Source: Flavobacteriales bacterium
GTDB lineage: Bacteria > Bacteroidota > Bacteroidia > Flavobacteriales > BACL11
DNA length: 14,977 nucleotides
Reading direction: 5' to 3'
Assembly: GCA_002683775.1 (NCBI GenBank)
Contig: NYTT01000012.1
Location: forward strand, 1-14,977
Of the stretch, positions 1 to 6,925 are shown in pieces (within the stretch, counting starts at the first letter, position 1; each line of letters opens with the position of its first letter). The notes beneath the pieces were generated by a model that worked only from the letters and a program-made list of their open reading frames with translations, did not search any database and had not been told where the DNA came from. A program made the position numbers and the translations under genes.

Positions 1-928
1 CTTGAGGCAATCAATGCAAAAACATGATAACTTAATAATTATGGGACAAGACATTGCAGATTATGGGGGTGTTTTTAAAATTACTGATGGCTTTATGAAT
101 GAGTTTGGAAAAGAAAGAGTCCGTAATACTCCAATCTGTGAATCTGCAATTGTTAGTGCTGCTTTAGGATTATCAATTAATGGATTCAAAGCAGTTATAG
201 AAATGCAGTTTGCTGATTTTGTTACTTCAGGTTTTAACCCTATTATAAATAACCTTGCAAAAACCCATTATAGATGGGGGGAAAATGTTGATGTTGTAGT
301 TCGTATGCCTACAGGTGCTGGCGTTGGTGCTGGACCATTTCATTCACAATCTAATGAAGCTTGGTTTACTCATACACCAGGATTAAAGGTTGTTTATCCT
401 GCCTTTCCAGAAGATGCTAAAGGCTTGCTTATTTCTTCAATTAATGATCCAAACCCTGTTATGTTCTTTGAGCACAAGGCTCTTTACAGAAGTATCTCTG
501 GCTTAGTTTCCGATGATTATTTTACCATTGAACTAGGCAAAGCTAAGCTAATAAAATCTGGTTGTGATGTTAGTATAATTTCTTATGGAATGGGAGTTCA
601 TTGGGCTTTAGATGTATTGGATAGAAATAATGATATCTCAGCTGATTTAATTGACTTGAGAACATTAATTCCTTTGGATGAAGATAAGATTTTAGAATCA
701 GTAAAGAAAACGGGAAAAGCTATCGTTTTACATGAAGATTGCATGCTAGGTGGATTTGGAGCAGATATTGCTTCATTAATTTCAGATAAATGTTTTAAGT
801 TTTTGGACGCGCCAGTAAAAAGATCATCATCATTAGATACACCTGTTCCTTTCTCTATTAATCTTGAAGATCAGTTTTTACCTAAATCTAGATTTGAAAA
901 ACAGTTAAAGGATTTACTTAAATATTAA
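1..928 (+). CDS. Branched-chain 2-oxoacid dehydrogenase E1, beta (transketolase-like) part; 5' end missing
   Basis: This is the thiamine-diphosphate E1 component that decarboxylates branched-chain 2-oxoacids and passes the acyl group to the lipoyl E2 in the cytosol. The reading frame is open from base 2 to the stop at 926-928, about 308 codons. A pyrimidine-binding transketolase-like domain comes first, with the NTPICESAI segment and the GPFHSQSNEAW segment that carries the E1-beta catalytic histidine. The C-terminal transketolase domain follows, with DLRTLIPLD and a LDTPVPF tail. An E1-beta normally starts about 10 residues earlier, so the TTG at base 2 is not the true start. The sequence strongly resembles the Flavobacteriaceae enzyme in which alpha and beta are fused into one chain of roughly 660-690 residues, so this may be the last half of such a fusion. 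I infer it is a housekeeping neighbour and not part of the polysaccharide locus. Confidence 0.9.
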   Translation, partial: LRQSMQKHDNLIIMGQDIADYGGVFKITDGFMNEFGKERVRNTPICESAIVSAALGLSINGFKAVIEMQFADFVTSGFNPIINNLAKTHYRWGENVDVVVRMPTGAGVGAGPFHSQSNEAWFTHTPGLKVVYPAFPEDAKGLLISSINDPNPVMFFEHKALYRSISGLVSDDYFTIELGKAKLIKSGCDVSIISYGMGVHWALDVLDRNNDISADLIDLRTLIPLDEDKILESVKKTGKAIVLHEDCMLGGFGADIASLISDKCFKFLDAPVKRSSSLDTPVPFSINLEDQFLPKSRFEKQLKDLLKY

Positions 929-962
929 TTTTTTTTTAATCAGAAGTATATCTGAAAAAAAA
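929..962. other. Interrupted inverted repeat flanked by T9 and A8 tracts, possible terminator
   Basis: Directly after the E1 stop codon is a run of nine T (929-937), then TCAGA (940-944), a six-base loop, TCTGA (951-955) and a run of A to 962. The five-base arms pair perfectly, and the T and A tracts can extend the stem past a two-base mismatch. Read on the + strand, the U tract precedes the stem, which is not a canonical rho-independent layout. Read on the - strand, the stem is followed by T. It may terminate E1 transcription or define the 5' end of the capsule message. The remaining bases up to 998 are AT-rich, and I could not place a convincing Bacteroidota promoter (TTTG / TAnnTTTG) there. 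Confidence 0.3.
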
Positions 963-998
963 TACGATATTTGTTTAACTTAAAACATTAAATTTTGA

Positions 999-1772
999 AT
1001 GGAACTTACGATGAATTCAAGAGCTAAATCTATATTTGTTTACTTAATGTCATTTTGTATGTTATCCTCTTGTATTACAAATCGAGATTTAGAGTATATG
1101 CGTTCAAATAAAGAATTAAAAGTAAAAGAAGTCTATACACAAGATTATAGATTACAAAGAGGAGACTTACTTTCTGTTCAAATTACTTCAACAACAGAAG
1201 AGCAGCATGATTTCTTTAATATGGAAAGTAGTAATAATGCACAACTAATGATTCAAAATCCTTATTTGTACGGTTTCCTTGTAGATGATAACGGTGATTT
1301 AGAGCTTCCATCATTAGGGTATGTTAAAGCAGTTGGATTTACTTTGAGTGAATTAGAGAATATTATAAAAGAAATTTCTAAATCTTTTTATGAGAATCCT
1401 GTTGTTAAATTAAATATTATAAATTTTGAAATCACTATTCTAGGTGAAGTTAATAAACCGGGTACTTACAAAATTGTTGATCCTAATGTAAACATATTAT
1501 ATGCCTTAAGTTTATCTGGTGATATAACACAGTTTGGCAACAGAAAAAAAGTAAAAATAATTAGAAAAGAAAAAAATATTAATAGAGTTTTTTTTATTGA
1601 TTTAACAAAAACAAGTGTTTTAAATAATAAAGATTTTTCTCTTCAATCACATGACATTATTTATATCTCACCTTTAAAAAAGAAATTCTATGCATTTAAT
1701 AACATTACTAACGTAGTTTCTCTTTCGCTTTCTGCTGTTTCTTTATTTTTATTAATTAATCAAAGTAGATAA
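999..1772 (+). CDS. Wza-like polysaccharide export lipoprotein
   Basis: This predicted outer-membrane lipoprotein forms the export channel for capsule or exopolysaccharide and works with the Wzc-like protein encoded two bases downstream. The N-terminus has a basic stretch, a hydrophobic core and an LSSC lipobox, with Cys25 as the lipidated residue. The poly-export domain follows (about 48-142, opening with YRLQRGDLL). Next comes one SLBB-type domain (about 144-190, with ITILGEVNKPGTY) and a hydrophobic C-terminal helix (about 236-253) that probably crosses the outer membrane. At 257 residues it is shorter than enterobacterial Wza (about 380) but usual for Bacteroidota, which have fewer SLBB repeats. 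A second Met codon at 1011 gives a more compact signal peptide and is an equally good start; neither has a clear ribosome-binding site. It is the first gene of the locus. Confidence 0.9.
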   Translation: MELTMNSRAKSIFVYLMSFCMLSSCITNRDLEYMRSNKELKVKEVYTQDYRLQRGDLLSVQITSTTEEQHDFFNMESSNNAQLMIQNPYLYGFLVDDNGDLELPSLGYVKAVGFTLSELENIIKEISKSFYENPVVKLNIINFEITILGEVNKPGTYKIVDPNVNILYALSLSGDITQFGNRKKVKIIRKEKNINRVFFIDLTKTSVLNNKDFSLQSHDIIYISPLKKKFYAFNNITNVVSLSLSAVSLFLLINQSR

Positions 1773-1774
1773 TA

Positions 1775-4144
1775 ATGTCCAATCCAATAGATGATTTAGT
1801 AGATTTTAGACAGTTTTTTTATAAAATATTAAATAACTGGCCTCCTTTATTATTAAGTTTAATTATTTCATTTGCTATTGCATATTCATATTTACGTTAT
1901 GCGGATGAGATCTTTAACGTACAAACAACGGTATTAATTTCAGAAGAAAATAGTCTTGGTAGCACATCCGATTTACTCTTTGAAAATTTATCTTCTAATA
2001 AGAAAAGCTTGGAGAATAAAGAGCTTTTAATAAGGTCTTATCCTATTGTAAATAAAACATTAAAGGATCTAAGATTTGATATAGGTTATTTTGACGATGG
2101 AAAAATTAAAACTACAGAAACATATCAAACACCAGTTTATATTAAATGTAAAAACACTAAAGCTCTTAAAAATAAAAGTTTTAAAATTACTGTAATCGAT
2201 AATAAAAGTTTTAAAATAACTGATTTATCATCAGAAATAGAGCAAAGTCATAGATTTAATCAAAAATTTCTTTTCAGAAATCAAGAATTAATTGTTAAAC
2301 CAAATCTAAAATATATTAGTAATAACTTTTCTGATTTATTGCCAACAATAGTCAAGTTTTATGATTTGCAAGACTTAACATTAGAATATCAGAAAAAGCT
2401 TGAAATTTCTAGAGTTGACAAGAAATCTACTGTCATTAGTATATCAATTAACACTTTAAATGAAAGAAAGGGAGTGGTTTTCTTAAATAAATTAATAGAA
2501 AATTATATTAATTATGAAGTAGAAGAGAAGAATTTAGCCTCAATTAACACTGTTGATTTTATAAACAATCAATTACTTGAGATTCGTGATTCTTTAGACC
2601 TTATTGAAGATAAAATACAAAACTTTAAAAACAATAATCATATAACAGACCTCTCTCTTAAAGCTCAAGGCTTAAATTCTAGTCTAATTACTATAGAGAC
2701 AGAACTAGCGAAAACAAAATCAATTAGTAATTATTTTGATTATATTAATGAATATTTAGATGAAGGTGTTAATCTTGATGGAATATCTGTTCCTGTTTTA
2801 TTTGGTATTGAAGATGAAAGGCTTAATTCATTAATCAATCAAATTATATCATTACAAATCAAGAAAAATGTTTTAATTGATGGAGGTCAAAATAAGAATC
2901 CTGCCATTAAGAAATATACTGTTCAAATTCAACAGCTTATTCTTAATCTAAAAGAGGCAATACATACAAGTAAATCAACAAATAATATTCAAATTAATGA
3001 CTTTAATGATAGAACAGAAAATATAAAATCTTTATTAAAGGATATTCCTGAAGTTGAGATGGAACTTTTAGCTATTGAGAGATTACAATCAATAAGTGAA
3101 AATTTATATATTTTCCTTTTACAAAAAAGAGCTGAAGCTAAAATAACTTTATCTTCTAACGTATCAGACAGTAAAGTTTTAGAGCCAGCAATCTATTTTG
3201 ATAAAGATCCTTTTTTACCTAACAGAAGAAACATTTTTATCATTGCTTTACTTTGTGGTTTCTTTTTTCCTTTAATACTATTATTTATCTGGGAATTATT
3301 TAATGATAAAATTCACACAAAAGGTGACTTAGAAAAACTTACAAGTATTCCTGTATTAGCGGTTATTGGAAAAAACAATTCAGATCACACACTGCTTTCT
3401 AAACAAAGCCCTAAATCAGCAGTATATGAAGGATTCAGAGCTTTAAGATCTAATCTTAATTATTTTAATAAATCAAAAGATAAAAAAGTATATTTAGTAA
3501 CATCTTCTATTAGTGGTGAAGGAAAGACCTATATCGCTGCAAATTTAGGAATTGTTTATGCTAAATCTGGTCTTAAAACCTTAGTGATAGGTGCAGATTT
3601 AAGAAAACCTAAATTATATGTAGCTTTTAATTTAGAAAATACATTTGGAATTACTAATCATCTATTATCAGATGCACCTTTAAATGATATTATTATGAAA
3701 TCTGAGATAGAAGGTCTCGATGTTTTAATATCTGGCCCTATTCCTCAAAATCCATCTGACGCATTATTAACTGATAAATTTAAAAATATGATGAAGGAGT
3801 TAAAAAGCATGTATGACATTATTATATTGGACACACCTCCTTTAGGTCTTGTAGCTGATGCTTTAACATTAATGAAGTATTCAGATATAAATTTATATGT
3901 AAGTAGACAGAATTACACTAAAATTCCATTACTCACATATATTAATGACTTGTATAAGAGTGAGAGAGTTGAAAATTTACAGTTAATATTAAATGATGCT
4001 AAAGAAGGAAGTGGAGCATACGGTTATGGCTATGGAACTGGCTATGGTTATGGTTATGGCTATGGTTATGGCTATGGCTATGGCTATGGCTATGGTTATG
4101 GTTATGGTTATGGAGAGAAAAATAGTTATCATGAAGAAGAATAA
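1775..4144 (+). CDS. Wzc-like polysaccharide co-polymerase and tyrosine autokinase (BY-kinase)
   Basis: This inner-membrane protein controls chain length and export, cycling through tyrosine phosphorylation with the Wza-like channel. A first membrane helix lies at about 24-41, then a long periplasmic Wzz-type region rich in coiled coil (about 250-460), then a second helix (about 487-510). The cytoplasmic kinase has Walker A SGEGKT (580-585), a Walker A'-like segment IGADLRKP with Gly606 where the first Asp of the BY-kinase signature is expected, and Walker B ending in Asp686 before TPP. The tail is a striking tyrosine cluster: Tyr749 onward contains 15 Tyr, including 12 uninterrupted Gly-Tyr pairs (756-779), then a final Tyr and an acidic end. 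At 789 residues the length is normal for Bacteroidota. It follows the Wza gene by 2 bp. No partner phosphatase (Wzb) gene is visible. Confidence 0.93.
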   Translation: MSNPIDDLVDFRQFFYKILNNWPPLLLSLIISFAIAYSYLRYADEIFNVQTTVLISEENSLGSTSDLLFENLSSNKKSLENKELLIRSYPIVNKTLKDLRFDIGYFDDGKIKTTETYQTPVYIKCKNTKALKNKSFKITVIDNKSFKITDLSSEIEQSHRFNQKFLFRNQELIVKPNLKYISNNFSDLLPTIVKFYDLQDLTLEYQKKLEISRVDKKSTVISISINTLNERKGVVFLNKLIENYINYEVEEKNLASINTVDFINNQLLEIRDSLDLIEDKIQNFKNNNHITDLSLKAQGLNSSLITIETELAKTKSISNYFDYINEYLDEGVNLDGISVPVLFGIEDERLNSLINQIISLQIKKNVLIDGGQNKNPAIKKYTVQIQQLILNLKEAIHTSKSTNNIQINDFNDRTENIKSLLKDIPEVEMELLAIERLQSISENLYIFLLQKRAEAKITLSSNVSDSKVLEPAIYFDKDPFLPNRRNIFIIALLCGFFFPLILLFIWELFNDKIHTKGDLEKLTSIPVLAVIGKNNSDHTLLSKQSPKSAVYEGFRALRSNLNYFNKSKDKKVYLVTSSISGEGKTYIAANLGIVYAKSGLKTLVIGADLRKPKLYVAFNLENTFGITNHLLSDAPLNDIIMKSEIEGLDVLISGPIPQNPSDALLTDKFKNMMKELKSMYDIIILDTPPLGLVADALTLMKYSDINLYVSRQNYTKIPLLTYINDLYKSERVENLQLILNDAKEGSGAYGYGYGTGYGYGYGYGYGYGYGYGYGYGYGYGEKNSYHEEE
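2171..2221 (+). repeat. Short in-frame direct repeat, 21-bp arms with a 30-bp period
   Basis: The 21-base segments at 2171-2191 and 2201-2221 differ at one position and are spaced exactly ten codons apart. They encode NKSFKIT twice in the periplasmic Wzz-like region of the tyrosine kinase, separated by a three-residue turn. This could be a local duplication forming two adjacent beta strands. In such an A/T-rich sequence it could also be partly coincidental. Confidence 0.45.
4022..4111 (+). repeat. Hexanucleotide tandem repeat (GGY TAT)n coding the Gly-Tyr tail
   Basis: Two GGYTAT units (4022-4033) are followed by GGA ACT and then twelve uninterrupted units (4040-4111). The glycine codon varies between GGT and GGC, while every tyrosine codon in the array is TAT. 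Identical units are clustered: four GGCTAT in a row (4070-4093), then three GGTTAT (4094-4111). This is what repeated unit duplication would leave. Unit gain or loss keeps the reading frame and changes only the number of tyrosines in the autophosphorylated tail. Confidence 0.9.
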
Positions 4145-4155
4145 AAACATATAAT

Positions 4156-5025
4156 ATGGAGTTTAACGATCCCAAAATTGTTGCCGAGATTTGTTGTAAT
4201 CATCAAGGAGATTTATCTATTGCAAAGAAAATGATTAAAACTGTAGCAGAAGGTAAAGCAACTGTTGTCAAATTTCAAAAAAGAAATAATAAAGAGTTCT
4301 TAACTGATAATCAATATGAGGCTCCGCATCCAAATAAGATGCATTCTTTTGGCGAGCCATACGGATTGCATCGTGAATTCTTAGAATTTACAATTGCTCA
4401 ACATGATGAATTAAAGATTTATGCTGAAAGTTTAGGTATTATTTATTCATCATCAGTATTTGATATATCATCAGCTAAAGATATTATTTCTATTAATCCT
4501 GAATATATTAAAGTTCCTTCAGCGTGTAATAATAATTTTAAAATGTTGAAATACCTAAGAGATAATTATAAGGGAGGAGTTCATATTTCATTTGGAATGA
4601 CTACTAAATTAGAAGAAGAAGAAATTGTGCAGATTTTTGAAGAAAAAAACCAAGCACATAGATTAGTTCTTTATGCTTGTACATCTGGATATCCAGTACC
4701 ATTTAAAGATGTTTGTTTACTCGAAATTACAAGATTGAGAAAAACATTTTTAGATAGGGTAGATAAGATTGGCTTTTCTGGACATCATCATGGTATTGCT
4801 GTTGATGTAGCCGCTTATACATTAGGAGCTGAATGGTTTGAAAGGCATTTTACGTTAGATCGAACTTGGAAAGGAACAGATCAGGTTTTTTCTCTTGAAC
4901 CAACAGGAATGAGAAAGCTTGCTAGAGATTTAAGAGCTACTAAGAGATCATTAACTTATAAAAATGAAGATATTTTAGATATTGAAAAACCAAATGGTGG
5001 CTATGAAAAATATAAAGAAGAATGA
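4156..5025 (+). CDS. NeuB-like nonulosonate (sialic acid/KDN-type) synthase lacking the SAF domain
   Basis: A cytosolic aldolase-type synthase of the NeuB family, expected to condense phosphoenolpyruvate with a six-carbon sugar or sugar phosphate to give a nine-carbon 2-keto acid. Visible family motifs are AEICCNHQGD with Glu11, VKFQKR with Lys39, the YACTSGYP segment, and the two metal-binding histidines His210 (FSGH) and His231 (ERHFTLD). Their 21-residue spacing matches His215 and His236 of Neisseria NeuB. The usual Ser-Asp-His has become Ser-Gly-His, Asp to Gly at 209. At 289 residues it is about 55-70 shorter than typical NeuB or human NANS because the C-terminal antifreeze-like (SAF) domain is absent; the frame ends cleanly, with no sign of a broken remnant. 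The substrate is not determined. The gene begins 11 bp after the kinase gene and overlaps the next by 4 bp (ATGA). Confidence 0.85.
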   Translation: MEFNDPKIVAEICCNHQGDLSIAKKMIKTVAEGKATVVKFQKRNNKEFLTDNQYEAPHPNKMHSFGEPYGLHREFLEFTIAQHDELKIYAESLGIIYSSSVFDISSAKDIISINPEYIKVPSACNNNFKMLKYLRDNYKGGVHISFGMTTKLEEEEIVQIFEEKNQAHRLVLYACTSGYPVPFKDVCLLEITRLRKTFLDRVDKIGFSGHHHGIAVDVAAYTLGAEWFERHFTLDRTWKGTDQVFSLEPTGMRKLARDLRATKRSLTYKNEDILDIEKPNGGYEKYKEE

Positions 5026-6167
5026 AAAAAATTGCTTTTATTCCAGTTCGTGGAGGTAGTAAGTCAATTCCAAAAAAAAATATTAAAATATTTTGTGGTA
5101 AACCACTTATATATTGGAATTTAATTGAATTAGAAAATTGTAATCTAGTAGATGAAATTGTTGTTGCATCTGATTCAGAAGATATAATAAGTGTTGTTGA
5201 GAAATTTAAATTTTCAAAAGTAGTTGTTTATAGAAGAAGTAATGAAAATGCTCAAGATCATTCAACTTCTGAATCTATAATGTTAGAGTATATCAATTTT
5301 GCAAAATTAAATTTGTCAGATGTTTTTATGTTAGTTCAAGCAACTTCACCATTTACAAAATCTAATGACTTTTCTAATGGGCTTAAAATGATGAATTCCT
5401 ATGATACAGTCTTCTCATGTGCAAAAATTAAAAGATTTATTTGGGATAAAGACAGTAATCCATTAAACTATGATTTTAAAAATAGGCCTCGCAGACAAGA
5501 TTTTGATGGTACATTTATGGAAAATGGTGCTTTTTGTATAAGCTTAGTGTCTGACATCATAAAATATAATAACAGAATTTCAGGTAATATTGGAATCTGT
5601 GAAATGCCAGAATATACTTTTGTTGAGATTGATGAGCCAGAAGATTGGATTATTGCTGAAAGATTATTTTTAAAAAATAATTACTCATTAAATAATTATG
5701 ATTTCTCGAAAATTAAAATCTTTTTATCAGATGTTGATGGTGTCTTAACTGATGCTGGGATGTATTATACAGAAAAAGGAGATGAAATTAAAAAATTCTC
5801 AACTTATGACGGAATGGCTTTCAAGATTCTTCAAGAAAGAGGAGTTAAAGTTGGTATTATAACTACAGAAGATAGGCAATTAAATAGAAATAGGGCTCAG
5901 AAATTATCTCTTGATTTTGACTTTCATGGTGCTGATGATAAATTAAAAATTGTTAAAGAGCTTTGTAAGAAACAAAATATTAATTTGAATCAAGTTGCAT
6001 ATATTGGTGATGATGTAAATTGTTTTGAATTGCTTTCTAATATTGGTTTTCCTGCATGTCCAAAAAATGCAGTTGAGAAAATTAAATCTATTCCAAATAT
6101 TATTCAAATATCCCAAAATGGTGGTAGTGGAGTTGTTAGAGAATTTGTCGAAATAATTATAAAGTAG
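5022..6167 (+). CDS. CMP-nonulosonate cytidylyltransferase fused to a KdsC/KDN-9-P phosphatase-like HAD domain
   Basis: A two-domain cytosolic enzyme. Residues about 1-220 form a NeuA-type cytidylyltransferase that should activate a nonulosonic acid with CTP. It shows PVRGGSKSIPKKN (8-20), QATSPF, FMENGAF and EIDEPEDW. Residues about 228-381 form a type C0 HAD phosphatase: nucleophile motif DVDGVLTD (Asp237, Asp239), TTED near 281-284, YIGDD (Asp330, Asp331) and a C-terminal GGSGVVREF. Aligned from memory with the Bacteroides thetaiotaomicron KDN-9-phosphate phosphatase (BT1713), Glu283 and Lys294 fall on its reported specificity residues Glu56 and Lys67. The domain order is that of vertebrate CMAS. 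I infer that the upstream synthase makes a 9-phosphorylated product, which this protein dephosphorylates and then CMP-activates. The exact sugar (KDN, Neu5Ac or another) is not determined. Confidence 0.87.
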   Translation: MKKIAFIPVRGGSKSIPKKNIKIFCGKPLIYWNLIELENCNLVDEIVVASDSEDIISVVEKFKFSKVVVYRRSNENAQDHSTSESIMLEYINFAKLNLSDVFMLVQATSPFTKSNDFSNGLKMMNSYDTVFSCAKIKRFIWDKDSNPLNYDFKNRPRRQDFDGTFMENGAFCISLVSDIIKYNNRISGNIGICEMPEYTFVEIDEPEDWIIAERLFLKNNYSLNNYDFSKIKIFLSDVDGVLTDAGMYYTEKGDEIKKFSTYDGMAFKILQERGVKVGIITTEDRQLNRNRAQKLSLDFDFHGADDKLKIVKELCKKQNINLNQVAYIGDDVNCFELLSNIGFPACPKNAVEKIKSIPNIIQISQNGGSGVVREFVEIIIK

Positions 6168-6925
6168 TGAGGCTTTGGAGATACTTTAAAGATTTTATTT
6201 TATCTTATTATTATCCAAATGGTAAGTATTTTATTATTTCTTTTCCAAATTCAGGTAGATCTTGGTTAATTTATATGATAAAATGTATTCTTAACGAAAT
6301 TAAGAACAATGATTTGCAAATTGAAAATAGTCATGATTTTAGTGAAATAATTATAGAAGATGGTACTCGTCAAAATCCAAATCTTCTTTTCAAATTTATA
6401 AAGAGATATAAATACTTAAGAGCAAATGTTATATTTCTTTGTAGAGATCCTCGTGATGTTATCTCGTCTAATTATTATCAAGTAACTAATAGGGCAAAAA
6501 ATCCCTTTATTTTTAAAGATAAATCAGAATTTATTACGCATGAAGTTTTTGGTTTCAAAAGAGTTATACATTTTTATAATTTATGGTTTAGAAACAAATC
6601 TATTCCAAAGAAGTTTTTATTAATTAAATACGAAAACTTATTAGGTGGATTAGATGAATTAAAGAAAACATTAATTTTTTTGAATATAGATGCCCCTGAC
6701 ACCTTAATAGAAAAAATTTATAATCAATCAAATGCGGAATTGATGCGTAAGAAGGAGATAAATAAGAGTATTGATGAAATTAGCAATTTTGGTAATTCAA
6801 TAAATAAATTAAAAGTTAGAAAAGCAATTAAAGGCTCATATTTAAATGAACTGTCACAAGAAGATATTAAATATTGCAATAAGGAAATGCTAAATTTAAA
6901 CAAATACTTTAATTATAAAATATGA
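6167..6925 (+). CDS. Sulfotransferase, PAPS-dependent (Sulfotransfer_1-like)
   Basis: Predicted to transfer sulfate from PAPS to a sugar hydroxyl or amine of the repeat unit. The 5'-phosphosulfate loop appears as SFPNSGRSW (25-33), directly after a beta strand. The 3'-phosphate motif is FLCRDPRDVISSNYY, with Arg93 and Ser100/Ser101. The Lys usual in the loop (PKSG) is Asn28 here, a change that I believe also occurs in other bacterial relatives. The start is GTG at 6167, sharing one base with the previous stop. The next in-frame Met lies beyond the PAPS loop, and the frame is closed upstream at 6137-6139, so GTG is well supported. The 252-residue length suits a compact bacterial enzyme. The acceptor is unknown. 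The 3' end overlaps the next gene as ATGA. Confidence 0.83.
   Translation: MRLWRYFKDFILSYYYPNGKYFIISFPNSGRSWLIYMIKCILNEIKNNDLQIENSHDFSEIIIEDGTRQNPNLLFKFIKRYKYLRANVIFLCRDPRDVISSNYYQVTNRAKNPFIFKDKSEFITHEVFGFKRVIHFYNLWFRNKSIPKKFLLIKYENLLGGLDELKKTLIFLNIDAPDTLIEKIYNQSNAELMRKKEINKSIDEISNFGNSINKLKVRKAIKGSYLNELSQEDIKYCNKEMLNLNKYFNYKI

Noticed and set aside
2..4. TTG at base 2 as the true start of the E1 gene
   Set aside because: E1-beta sequences begin several residues earlier and the frame is open to the window edge, so the gene is simply cut.
963..998. Bacteroidota-type promoter (TTTG and TAAATTTTG) before the Wza gene
   Set aside because: The spacing between the two elements is too short, the second has an extra base, and transcription would begin at or after the start codon.
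4022..4111. CRISPR or regulatory repeat array
   Set aside because: The repeat is an in-frame hexamer that codes the tyrosine-rich tail, with no spacers.
4156..5025. NeuB-like gene as a frameshifted pseudogene missing its C-terminus
   Set aside because: The frame ends with a normal stop overlapping the next start as ATGA, and no SAF-like sequence follows in any frame, so the short form appears natural.
4156..6167. KDO (lipopolysaccharide core) synthesis genes KdsA-KdsB-KdsC
   Set aside because: The synthase has NeuB-type motifs and histidine spacing, not KdsA ones, and the cytidylyltransferase is NeuA-like. Only the HAD domain resembles KdsC, and its Glu/Lys pair fits KDN-9-P phosphatase better.
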